Shown: positions 1 to 6,732 of the stretch, one piece after another | Layout: the number at the start of each line of letters is the position of its first letter | How positions within the stretch are numbered: position 1 is the first letter of the stretch | NCBI GenBank assembly: GCA_036563645.1 | Contig: DATCMA010000008.1 | Location: 1-34,703, forward strand | Length of the DNA: 34,703 nucleotides | Origin: DATCMA01 sp036563645 | GTDB lineage: Bacteria; Actinomycetota; Actinomycetes; Mycobacteriales; Micromonosporaceae | Direction of reading: 5' to 3' | The notes under the pieces: generated by a model | Databases searched by the model: none | The model's input: the letters and a program-made list of their open reading frames with translations, nothing else | Told to the model about the DNA's origin: nothing | Position numbers and translations under genes: made by a program

Positions 1-657
1 GACAGCGACCTGCGGGATGCTATCGAGTACGCCCGCCGCAAGAACGTCGTCCTGGTCGCCGCCGTCGGCAACAAGCCCAACGACCCCATCATCGGCTATC
101 CCGCCGCCTACCCAGGCGTGATCGCGGTAGGCGGGGTGGACCAGCACGGGCAGCACGTCAGCTTCTCGGTGACCGGGAAAGAAGTCGACATCGCCGCCCC
201 CGCGGTCGATATCGTCTCCACGGGCACCGGTGGGCGCTACAGCAGGATCGAAGGCACCAGCTACGCGACGGCGATTGTGGCGGGTGCGGCGGCGTTGATC
301 CGTGCCCGGTATCCGGACTTGTCCGCCGATGAGGTGGCCTACCGGCTGTTGGCGACCGCGGTGGACAAGGGCCCGAAGGGCCGGGACGAGCAGTACGGGT
401 ACGGGGTGCTGGACATCTACGCGGCGTTGACCGCCGAGCTGCCGCCGATGCCCGATGACTTCGTCGAACCCCTGCCCACCCAGCAGGCCGCGCCACCGCC
501 AGCCGTGCCACCACCACCGGCCGCCGCCAGTGGCGCAGCGTCGAAACGGCCCGTCATCATGGTCAGCCTGTTCATCATCGCCGGCGGGGTGTTCCTGCTC
601 GCCCTCGCCATCATCGGGCTGATCGTCTGGATCGTCTGGCTCATCACCCGACGTTGA
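1..657 (+). CDS. Mycosin-type subtilisin-like serine protease, C-terminal part (5' end outside window)
   Basis: This frame is open from the first base, so the N-terminus, with the signal peptide and the catalytic Asp and His, lies upstream of the window; 218 residues are visible. The S8 (subtilase) fold shows in the oxyanion-hole segment AAVGN near the start and in the catalytic-serine motif GTSYA, whose Ser codon is at 259-261. A Pro/Ala-rich linker follows (about 450-540) and then one hydrophobic helix ending in WLITRR at the stop. A subtilase with a proline linker and a C-terminal membrane anchor is the layout of type VII secretion-associated mycosins (MycP/EccP), which sit in the membrane with the protease domain outside. 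No other type VII gene is visible, so the assignment to that system rests on architecture only. It could be another membrane-anchored S8 protease. Confidence 0.85.
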   Translation, partial: DSDLRDAIEYARRKNVVLVAAVGNKPNDPIIGYPAAYPGVIAVGGVDQHGQHVSFSVTGKEVDIAAPAVDIVSTGTGGRYSRIEGTSYATAIVAGAAALIRARYPDLSADEVAYRLLATAVDKGPKGRDEQYGYGVLDIYAALTAELPPMPDDFVEPLPTQQAAPPPAVPPPPAAASGAASKRPVIMVSLFIIAGGVFLLALAIIGLIVWIVWLITRR

Positions 658-752
658 TCGTGATCGCGCCATCCGACAGTCTGTCCGTATTAGATAGAGC
701 ACATCGGACGGACACTGGAGAGAAACAAGACTAGAAAGATTTTCATGTGGTG

Positions 753-776
753 TTCGTATCCCGGTTCGTATCCCGG
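753..776. repeat. Two perfect tandem copies of a 12-bp unit
   Basis: The unit TTCGTATCCCGG occurs twice back to back (753-764 and 765-776), followed by a partial third TCG. It lies in the spacer between the protease gene and hisI. It could be replication slippage or a double protein-binding site; nothing in the sequence decides. Confidence 0.6.
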
Positions 777-941
777 TCGTGTGGGACGCGCGGGGATCCG
801 GGGCGGTGTGCCGGCGCGACGCGCGGTGGCGCCGCCTGCGGTCGGCGCGCAGGTCACCCGCCCTCCGGGTCGGTGGCGCGGCTGTCGTCCGCCTAAGTCG
901 ATCTTGACGGGCCGGGTCACCGAGTATCCCAGCGTGTAGGG

Positions 942-947
942 AACAAT
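942..947 (+). promoter_or_regulatory. Possible -10 element of hisI
   Basis: AACAAT stands six bases before the hisI GTG, with no Shine-Dalgarno sequence between, so transcription could begin at the start codon. The first base deviates from TANNNT, and TAGGGA at 937-942 is an alternative. No matching -35 box was found. Confidence 0.25.
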
Positions 948-953
948 CGGAGC

Positions 954-1391
954 GTGCCAGAACCCGAGATCTCCGCCGCCGACCGCTCTGGCGCCGCGTC
1001 GACGCCAGCCGGTCCCGCCCGTCCCTCCTCGCTCGACCCGGCGATCGCCGCCCGGCTGCGCCGCACCCCCGATGGGCTGGTGCCGGCGATCGTCCAGCAA
1101 CACGACACGGGCGAGGTGCTCATGCTCGCGTGGATGGACGACGAAGCGCTCCATCGCACGCTGACCACCGGGCGGGCGACGTACTGGTCGCGCAGTCGGC
1201 GCGAGTACTGGGTGAAGGGCGCGACCTCCGGCCACTACCAGTACGTCAAGTCTGTGGCGCTGGACTGCGACGGCGACGCGCTGCTCGTCACGGTCGAGCA
1301 GGTGGGCCCCGCGTGCCACACCGGCGCGCGGAGCTGCTTCTTCAACGAGTTGCCGGTGACTGTCGGGGCGGCAGAAGAGGAGTCGCGATGA
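954..1391 (+). CDS. hisI: Phosphoribosyl-AMP cyclohydrolase (histidine biosynthesis)
   Basis: HisI opens the adenine ring of phosphoribosyl-AMP in the third step of histidine synthesis, in the cytoplasm. The 145-residue product has the expected single-domain length. The metal-binding signature is present: DCDGD (Cys105, with the Asp residues for Mg) and later PACHTGARSC (Cys121 and Cys128), the three zinc ligands of the family. The motif EVLMLAWMDDEAL near residue 45 is also typical. The GTG at 954 is chosen because it gives a normal N-terminus. No ribosome site precedes it, and it may be a leaderless start. The stop overlaps the trpE start as ATGA, so the two genes are translationally coupled. 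A single His gene leading the trp genes is the known actinobacterial arrangement; the remaining his genes are not in this window. Confidence 0.95.
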   Translation: MPEPEISAADRSGAASTPAGPARPSSLDPAIAARLRRTPDGLVPAIVQQHDTGEVLMLAWMDDEALHRTLTTGRATYWSRSRREYWVKGATSGHYQYVKSVALDCDGDALLVTVEQVGPACHTGARSCFFNELPVTVGAAEEESR

Positions 1392-2941
1392 CCAACGGGG
1401 CGGTGAGCCCGGACGAGAAGACCTTCCGGGAGTTGGCCCAGACTCGGCGGGTAGTGCCGGTGACCCGGCGGCTACTCGCCGACTCCGAGACGCCGGTCGG
1501 CGTGTACCGGAAGCTGGCTGGCGGACCGGGTACGTTCCTGCTGGAGTCCGCAGCACAGGGTTCAGCCGGCACCGCGTGGTCACGCTACTCCTTCGTCGGG
1601 GTACGGAGCGCCGCCACCCTCGTGGAGCGCGAGGGGAGGGCCGTGTGGCTGGGCTCGCCCCCGGCGGGCGTCCCGACCGACGGCGACCCGGTGCAGGTGC
1701 TGCGCGCTACGGTCGAGGCGCTCACGAACCCCAGCGTGTGCGCCCGCCTGTCCGGGCTGCCGCCGTTGACCGGGGGCCTGGTGGGCTACCTCGGCTACGA
1801 CCTGGTCCGTCGCTTCGAGCGGCTACCGGAGCACGCCGAAGACGATCTCGGCGTGCCGGAGCTGTGCCTCATGCTCGCCACCGATCTCGTGGTGCTCGAC
1901 CACTACGACGGCTCGGCGCTCCTCGTGGCCAACGCGGTGCTTCCCGAGTTCGACGATCCGTCCCGGCCCGACGCGATCACGGCCGCCTACCACCAGGCGA
2001 TTGGCCGGTTGGACGCGATGACGAGCGCCCTGTCCCGCCCGATCCCGCCGATGGTGTCGACCCTCGACGCGGCGCCCCCGCTCGGGGAGGTGATCAGCCG
2101 GACGCCGTCCGGCGGCTTCCCCAAGGCGGTGATGATGGCCAAGGAGGCCATTCGGGACGGCGAATGCTTCCAGATCGTGGTGGCGCAGCGCTTCGAGCGG
2201 GAGACGACGGCGGACCCGCTCGACGTCTACCGGGTGTTGCGCGCCACCAACCCGAGCCCGTACATGTACCTGATTCGCTTCGACGACTTCGACATCGTGG
2301 GCTCCTCGCCCGAGGTGCACCTCAAGGTCACCCTCGGCGAGGGTGGGGTGCGACGGGCGATGCTCCACCCGATCGCGGGCACCCGGCCGCGGGGCGCGAC
2401 CCCGGAGGAGGACGCGGCGCTGGCGGCGGAGCTGTTGGCCGACCCGAAGGAGCGCGCGGAGCACGTCATGCTCGTCGATCTCGGGCGGAACGACCTCGGC
2501 CGGGTCTGTCGGCCCGGCACCGTCGAGGTGCCCCAGTTCGCCCAGATCGAGCGGTACAGCCACGTCATGCACATCGTGTCGACCGTCGTCGGGGAGCTGC
2601 TGCCGGACCGGTCGGTCCTCGACGCGCTCGCCGCCACCTTCCCGGCGGGGACCCTCACGGGCGCGCCAAAGGTCCGCGCGATGGAGATCATCGAGGAGTT
2701 GGAGCCGGTCCGGCGCGGGCTGTACGGCGGCACCGTCGGCTACATCGGCTTCGGCGGGGAAATGGACATGGCGATCGCCATCCGCACCGCCCTCATGCGC
2801 GAGGGGCGCGCCTACGTGCAAGCGGGTGCGGGGATCGTCGCTGACTCGGATCCGGCGGCGGAGGAGCAGGAGAGCCGGAACAAGGCGGCCGCGGTCCTGA
2901 CGGCGATCGCCGCGGCGGAGACGCTGCGGGCGGCTCGGTGA
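1388..2941 (+). CDS. trpE: Anthranilate synthase component I
   Basis: TrpE turns chorismate plus ammonia, the latter supplied by the TrpG glutaminase, into anthranilate, the first committed step of tryptophan synthesis. The 517-residue product begins with the N-terminal domain, including LLESAAQG (the LLES element contributes to feedback binding of Trp). The chorismate-binding domain follows: GECFQIVVAQRFE, HPIAGTRPRG, DLGRNDLGRVC, FPAGTLTGAPK and GAGIVADSDP all match the family. The ATG at 1388 overlaps the hisI stop and gives the standard N-terminus; longer upstream frames are only read-through of hisI in another frame. The 3' end overlaps the next gene as GTGA. Neither trpG nor trpD is in the window, so both must lie elsewhere, as is usual in actinobacteria. 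Feedback inhibition by Trp is expected from the family. Confidence 0.96.
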   Translation: MTNGAVSPDEKTFRELAQTRRVVPVTRRLLADSETPVGVYRKLAGGPGTFLLESAAQGSAGTAWSRYSFVGVRSAATLVEREGRAVWLGSPPAGVPTDGDPVQVLRATVEALTNPSVCARLSGLPPLTGGLVGYLGYDLVRRFERLPEHAEDDLGVPELCLMLATDLVVLDHYDGSALLVANAVLPEFDDPSRPDAITAAYHQAIGRLDAMTSALSRPIPPMVSTLDAAPPLGEVISRTPSGGFPKAVMMAKEAIRDGECFQIVVAQRFERETTADPLDVYRVLRATNPSPYMYLIRFDDFDIVGSSPEVHLKVTLGEGGVRRAMLHPIAGTRPRGATPEEDAALAAELLADPKERAEHVMLVDLGRNDLGRVCRPGTVEVPQFAQIERYSHVMHIVSTVVGELLPDRSVLDALAATFPAGTLTGAPKVRAMEIIEELEPVRRGLYGGTVGYIGFGGEMDMAIAIRTALMREGRAYVQAGAGIVADSDPAAEEQESRNKAAAVLTAIAAAETLRAAR

Positions 2942-3495
2942 GGAAGCGGCGTCGGGAATTCCTCGTCGCGCTCCTGCTGTGCGCCGCCGGGGCCGGGGTG
3001 GCGCTCGTCGCGGCGACCCGCACCTGGAGCCTGGAGGTGATCAGCCGCCCCGCGCCGTTGCCCGACCGGCACGTGCCGCACACCGGGGGCGCGCTGCTGC
3101 CGTGGCTGCCGGCGGCGGCCACGGTGGGGCTCGCCGGCACCGGCGCGGTCGTCGCCACCCGGGGGATCCTCCGGCGGATCGTGGGGATCCTGCTGGTGCT
3201 GGTGGGCCTCGCGCTCGGCGCGGCCGGAGGGTACGGGCTGGTCGGTGTCGATCGCGGCGCGGCGGGTGCGGCGGCGGCGATCTGGCCCGGGCTGGTCGCC
3301 GTCGGTGGGCTGCTGCTGGCCGCGGGGGCGGCGGCGACCGCCCTGCGCGGGGAGCGCTGGCCGGCGATGGGAGCGCGGTACGAGCGGACCGCCGCGCGGC
3401 GGGATCCGCCCCGGCGCACGCAGCAGGCGGTGACGGACGATCCGCGGAGCGTGTGGGACGCGCTGGACCGCGGTGACGATCCGACGCTGGGCTGA
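2938..3495 (+). CDS. Trp biosynthesis-associated membrane protein (TIGR02234-type)
   Basis: This 185-residue protein has a basic start (MRKRRRE) and four hydrophobic helices at about residues 8-27, 52-75, 80-102 and 112-136, followed by a hydrophilic C-tail rich in Arg, Asp and Pro. A four-helix protein of this size directly after trpE is found throughout actinobacteria (Rv1610 in M. tuberculosis) and is named only by its association with Trp genes; its biochemical function is not known. The GTG start at 2938 overlaps the trpE stop by four bases, so it is co-translated with trpE. The loop after helix 1, containing the RTWSLEVI and HVPHTGGALLPWLP segments, matches what I recall of the family. 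A role in Trp uptake or precursor handling would be guesswork. Confidence 0.85.
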   Translation: MRKRRREFLVALLLCAAGAGVALVAATRTWSLEVISRPAPLPDRHVPHTGGALLPWLPAAATVGLAGTGAVVATRGILRRIVGILLVLVGLALGAAGGYGLVGVDRGAAGAAAAIWPGLVAVGGLLLAAGAAATALRGERWPAMGARYERTAARRDPPRRTQQAVTDDPRSVWDALDRGDDPTLG

Positions 3496-3517
3496 ACGCG
3501 CACCGCGATATATAGAT

Positions 3518-3568
3518 ATGTGCGTATACCTGGTGTCCGGGTGGACCGCGCGGGCCGAGGCATGGTGA
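3518..3568 (+). CDS. Possible Trp leader peptide, 16 codons
   Basis: ATG at 3518 opens a frame reading MCVYLVSGWTARAEAW and stops at TGA 3566-3568. Two of sixteen residues are Trp, the second immediately before the stop. It lies between trpE/membrane protein and trpC, and a hairpin follows 10 bases after the stop. Trp-rich leader peptides regulate trp genes by attenuation in several bacteria including actinobacteria. Here the Trp codons are not adjacent, no ribosome site precedes the ATG, and no clear competing antiterminator or U-rich terminator was found. It may be chance. Confidence 0.25.
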   Translation: MCVYLVSGWTARAEAW

Positions 3569-3577
3569 CGGCGTAGC

Positions 3578-3592
3578 CGGGCATTATGCCCG
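3578..3592 (+). promoter_or_regulatory. Small hairpin in the trpC leader region
   Basis: CGGGCA and TGCCCG pair perfectly over six bases around a TTA loop. It starts 10 bases after the stop of the Trp-containing mini-ORF. There is no T-run behind it, so it is not a standard terminator; it could be part of an attenuation structure or chance. Confidence 0.35.
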
Positions 3593-3624
3593 AACCACAG
3601 CGTGAGGAGCGCCATACCCCCGGC

Positions 3625-3653
3625 TTGGTTCGCCTTCGCAGGCCACCTAGCAT
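3625..3653 (+). promoter_or_regulatory. trpC promoter candidate (TTGGTT-N17-TAGCAT)
   Basis: A TTGGTT -35 box (3625-3630) and a TAGCAT -10 box (3648-3653) are separated by the optimal 17 bases. Transcription would start at about 3660, which is the A of an ATG in the trpC frame. trpC, trpB and trpA could therefore be expressed independently of hisI-trpE. Confidence 0.55.
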
Positions 3654-3659
3654 CGGCCC

Positions 3660-4550
3660 ATGGCACCCGGAGAGGGGAGTCCGTTGGTGACAGCTGTGCC
3701 CGCCTACGCGGAAGACGACAGCACCCGCCCCGCTAAACGGGGTGACGTGCTCGAGGAGATCATCGCCGGAGTTCGCGAGGATGTCGCGCTGCGCGAGCAG
3801 CGCGTCCCGCTGGAGAAGATTCGCAAGCTCGCTGAGGCCGCACCGCCCCCGCGCGACGCGTACGCCGCACTCTGCCAGCCCGGTGTCGCCGTCATCGCCG
3901 AGGTCAAGCGCAAGTCGCCCTCGCGGGGGCAGCTCGCCGAGATCCCGGATCCCGCTCAGCTCGCCGTCGAATACGCGGCCGGTGGCGCGCGGTGCATCAG
4001 CGTCCTCACCGAGGGACGGTGGTTCGGGGGCTCGCTGGACGATCTCGCCGCGGTGCGCGCCGCGGTGAACGTCCCGCTGCTGCGCAAGGACTTCATCGTC
4101 TCCACCTACCAGGTGCACGAAGCCCGGGCGTACGGCGCGGACCTCGTGCTGCTCATCGTCGCCGCGCTTGAGCAGAAAGTGCTGGTCGGGCTCCTCGAGC
4201 GCATCGAGTCGCTCGGCATGACCGCGCTGGTGGAGGTGCACACCGAGGAAGAGGCCGACCGTGCCCTCGAGGCCGGTGCCCGGGTCATCGGCGTCAACGC
4301 GCGGAACCTGCGGACCCTGGAGGTGGACCGGTCGGTCTTCGAGCGCATCGCACCGGGCCTCCCCAACGACGTCGTCAAGGTCGCCGAGTCGGGTGTCCGT
4401 GGGCCGCACGACCTGATCCGGTACGCCTCGGCCGGCGCCGACGCGGTGTTGGTGGGGGAGGGTCTGGTCACCCACAAGAGCCCTCGCGACGCGGTGGCCG
4501 AGCTGGTCAACGCCGGCAACCATCCGGCGACTCCGCGTCCGGTCCGCTGA
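3660..4550 (+). CDS. trpC: Indole-3-glycerol phosphate synthase
   Basis: TrpC closes the indole ring, converting carboxyphenylamino-deoxyribulose phosphate to indole-glycerol phosphate with loss of CO2 and water. The TIM-barrel motifs are all visible: VIAEVKRKSPSRG (catalytic Lys/Glu region), LLRKDFIVSTYQ, VEVHTEEEADRAL, VIGVNARNLRTL and VAESGVRGPHDL. From the ATG at 3660 it has 296 residues. The family's conserved start (DVLEEIIAGVRED) lies about 28 residues in. A second start, GTG at 3687, is preceded by a strong ribosome site (GGAGAGGGGAG, 3669-3679) and gives 287 residues. If transcription begins at 3660, as the -10 box suggests, the ATG would be leaderless and the GTG would have a 27-base leader with a good ribosome site. 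I cannot decide between them. trpB follows after 36 bases. Confidence 0.95.
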   Translation: MAPGEGSPLVTAVPAYAEDDSTRPAKRGDVLEEIIAGVREDVALREQRVPLEKIRKLAEAAPPPRDAYAALCQPGVAVIAEVKRKSPSRGQLAEIPDPAQLAVEYAAGGARCISVLTEGRWFGGSLDDLAAVRAAVNVPLLRKDFIVSTYQVHEARAYGADLVLLIVAALEQKVLVGLLERIESLGMTALVEVHTEEEADRALEAGARVIGVNARNLRTLEVDRSVFERIAPGLPNDVVKVAESGVRGPHDLIRYASAGADAVLVGEGLVTHKSPRDAVAELVNAGNHPATPRPVR

Positions 4551-4586
4551 GGGGCCGCGCCCTGACCGTCAACTGAAGGAGCTGCC

Positions 4587-5837
4587 ATGAGTGCCACCGC
4601 GCTGCCTGACGAGGCGGCCGCCCTGCCGGACGCCACCGGTCACTTCGGCCGGTACGGCGGTCGGTTCGTGCCCGAGGCTTTGATGGCGGCCCTGGACGAG
4701 CTCGACGCCGCGTATCGGCGGGCGATGTCCGACGAGACGTTCCAGGCCGAGTTCGACGCGCTGCTGCGGCAGTACGCCGGCGCGCCCTCGCTGCTCTACC
4801 ACGCGCGACGGCTCTCCGCTCAGGTCGGCGCCCAGATCCTGCTCAAGCGGGAGGATCTCAACCACACCGGCGCCCACAAGATCCGTAACGTCCTGGGTCA
4901 GGCGCTGCTGACCAAGCGGATGGGCAAGCGTCGGGTGATCGCCGAGACCGGGGCGGGGCAGCACGGCGTGGCGACCGCGACCGCCGCGGCGTACCTCGAC
5001 CTGGAGTGCGTGGTCTACATGGGCGAGGTGGACACCGAGCGGCAGGCGCTCAACGTCGCCCGCATGCGGATGCTCGGCGCCACCGTCGTGCCGGTGACCA
5101 CCGGGTCGCGCACCCTCAAGGACGCGATCAACGAAGCGTTGCGGGACTGGGTCACCAACGTCGACCACACCCACTACCTCCTCGGCAGCGTCACCGGGCC
5201 GCATCCGTTCCCCGCGATGGTGCGCGACTTCGTCCGCAGCATCGGCGTGGAGACCCGGCAGCAGTGCCTGGAGATGCTCGGCCGGCTGCCGGACGCGGTG
5301 GCGGCCTGCGTGGGAGGCGGCTCCAACGCCATCGGCATCTTCCACGCGTTCATCCCCGACGCCGAGGTTCGGCTCTACGGCTTCGAAGCCGGTGGGGAGG
5401 GCGTGGCGACCGGGCGGCACGCGGCGAGCATCACCGGCGGCTCACTCGGGGTGCTGCACGGCGCCCGCACCTACCTGCTGCAGGACGAGGACGGGCAGAC
5501 GCTCGACTCGCACTCCATCTCCGCGGGCCTGGACTACCCGGCTGTCGGGCCGGAGCACGCGTGGCTCGCCGACAGTGGGCGGGCGCGCTACGAGCCCGTG
5601 ACCGACGCCGAGGCGATGGAGGCGTTCCGGCTCCTGTGCCGCACCGAGGGGATCATCCCCGCGCTGGAGAGCTCCCACGCGCTCGCCGGCGCGTTGCGCA
5701 TCATCCCCGAGCTCACTCGCGAGCTCGGGCGGGAGCCGACGATCGTCGTGAATCTCTCGGGCCGGGGGGACAAGGACGTGCACACCGCCGGTGTGTACTT
5801 CGGCCTTCTCGACAAGCGGGATGGACAGCAGGCATGA
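4587..5837 (+). CDS. trpB: Tryptophan synthase beta chain
   Basis: TrpB is the pyridoxal-phosphate subunit that condenses indole, channelled from TrpA, with serine to give tryptophan. The 416-residue product starts with the family pattern FGRYGGRFVPEALM. The cofactor Lys is Lys98 in HTGAHKIR, the phosphate loop is GGGSNAIG, and GFEAGGEG and HSISAGLDYPAVGPEH are also present. ATG at 4587 follows a clear AAGGAG (4576-4581). The length and motifs are those of the TrpA-dependent TrpB1 class, not the stand-alone TrpB2. The 3' end overlaps trpA as ATGA, which would help equal synthesis of the two subunits. Confidence 0.97.
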   Translation: MSATALPDEAAALPDATGHFGRYGGRFVPEALMAALDELDAAYRRAMSDETFQAEFDALLRQYAGAPSLLYHARRLSAQVGAQILLKREDLNHTGAHKIRNVLGQALLTKRMGKRRVIAETGAGQHGVATATAAAYLDLECVVYMGEVDTERQALNVARMRMLGATVVPVTTGSRTLKDAINEALRDWVTNVDHTHYLLGSVTGPHPFPAMVRDFVRSIGVETRQQCLEMLGRLPDAVAACVGGGSNAIGIFHAFIPDAEVRLYGFEAGGEGVATGRHAASITGGSLGVLHGARTYLLQDEDGQTLDSHSISAGLDYPAVGPEHAWLADSGRARYEPVTDAEAMEAFRLLCRTEGIIPALESSHALAGALRIIPELTRELGREPTIVVNLSGRGDKDVHTAGVYFGLLDKRDGQQA

Positions 5838-6637
5838 GCATCGCGGAGGCGTTTGAGAAGGCCCGCGCTGAAGGGCGGGCGTTGCTGTTCGGCTGCATGC
5901 CGGCGGGCTTCCCCACGGTGGAGGGGAGCGTCACCGCGATGCGAGCGATGGCGGAGGCCGGCGTCGACGTCATCGAGGTCGAGCTGCCGTATTCGGATCC
6001 GGTGATGGACGGGCCGGTCATCCAGCGGGCCAGTGACATCGCCCTGGCCAACGGGGTGCGCATCGTCGACGGGCTGCGCATCATCGAGACGCTCGCGGCG
6101 ACCGGCGTCCCCGTGGTCACCATGACCTACTGGAACCCGGTCTTCCGCTACGGCGTCGACCGCTTCGCCCGCGACCTCGCCGCCGCCGGCGGCACCGGGC
6201 TGATCACCCCGGACCTCATCCCCGAGGAGGCCGACGAGTGGCTCGCGGCGTCCGACGCGTACGGGCTGGACCGCACCTTCCTCGTCTCGCCCTCCTCGAC
6301 GGACGCCCGGATCGCGAAGACCGTCGCCCACTGTCGGGGTTTTGTCTACGCCACCTCGCTCATGGGCGTGACCGGAGCCCGCGATCAGGTCTCGGCGGCG
6401 GCACCCGCGCTGGTCAAGCGGGTCCGCGCGGTGACCGACCTGCCCGTCGGGGTCGGGCTCGGGGTGAGCACGGGCGCGCAGGCCAGCGAGGTCGGCGAGT
6501 ACGCCGACGCGGTGATCGTGGGGAGCGCCCTGATCCGGTGCCTGCTCGACGCCCCCGATGAGGCCACCGGGCTCGACCGCCTGCGGGCGCTGAGCGCGGA
6601 GCTCGCCGAGGGCGTGCGGAGCGCGCGGCGGTCGTGA
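5834..6637 (+). CDS. trpA: Tryptophan synthase alpha chain
   Basis: TrpA cleaves indole-glycerol phosphate to indole and glyceraldehyde-3-phosphate and passes the indole to TrpB through a tunnel. The 267-residue TIM-barrel protein carries the catalytic acids: Glu48 in IEVELPYSDP and Asp59 in PVMDGP. The phosphate-binding segments YATSLMGVTGAR and VGLGVSTGAQA are intact. The ATG overlaps the trpB stop by four bases. In many homologues the active-site loop ends in the same VTG motif, so the enzyme looks functional. It is the last gene of the trp cluster; a 95-bp gap with no strong terminator separates it from lgt. Confidence 0.97.
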   Translation: MSIAEAFEKARAEGRALLFGCMPAGFPTVEGSVTAMRAMAEAGVDVIEVELPYSDPVMDGPVIQRASDIALANGVRIVDGLRIIETLAATGVPVVTMTYWNPVFRYGVDRFARDLAAAGGTGLITPDLIPEEADEWLAASDAYGLDRTFLVSPSSTDARIAKTVAHCRGFVYATSLMGVTGARDQVSAAAPALVKRVRAVTDLPVGVGLGVSTGAQASEVGEYADAVIVGSALIRCLLDAPDEATGLDRLRALSAELAEGVRSARRS

Positions 6638-6718
6638 CGCGAATACGTTCGTACGGCAAAGGAATGACAGTTATCGACGTCTGACGCTTGGCGGACTGCC
6701 CAAGCGGCCCGGACGCGG

Positions 6719-6724
6719 TAGCGT
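6719..6724 (+). promoter_or_regulatory. Possible -10 element of lgt
   Basis: TAGCGT lies eight bases before the GTG chosen for lgt, with no ribosome site between. This spacing would place the transcription start at or next to the start codon. No good -35 box is seen at 16-18 bases upstream. Confidence 0.4.
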
Positions 6725-6732
6725 GTGCACCC

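Larger units (their letters stand above)
658..953. other. Gene-free spacer before hisI
   Basis: These 296 bases hold no convincing gene. A short plus-strand frame at 745-939 has a low-complexity Arg/Pro/Gly-rich product and no placed ribosome site. An imperfect inverted pair of TCTGTCCG and CGGACGGA type flanks 680-712, and a 12-bp tandem duplication lies at 753-776. A TTGACG hexamer at 904-909 may belong to the hisI promoter, but its spacing to possible -10 boxes is poor. Confidence 0.5.
3496..3659. other. trpC upstream region with AT-rich start
   Basis: This 164-bp gap is the only real break in the hisI-trpA run. It opens with an AT-rich patch (GATATATAGATATG at 3507-3520), contains a 16-codon frame with two Trp codons (3518-3568), a small hairpin (3578-3592) and a promoter (3625-3653) just before trpC. 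Many actinobacteria have a small HGxxPAAW-motif gene at this position; none is present here in any frame. Confidence 0.6.

Noticed and set aside
745..939. 64-codon frame in the spacer before hisI
   Set aside because: Arg/Pro/Gly-rich, no family, nearest purine-rich site too far from the ATG.
690..1583. Minus-strand frame covering the hisI region
   Set aside because: Overlaps hisI and the trpE start in antisense and has no recognisable domain or ribosome site.
3496..3659. HGxxPAAW small protein between the membrane protein and trpC
   Set aside because: No frame in the gap encodes the motif, and the gap is too short.
6640..6655. CGAATACGTTCG as a possible LexA (SOS) box before lgt
   Set aside because: The half sites are two bases too close for GAAC-N4-GTTC, and lgt is not a damage gene.
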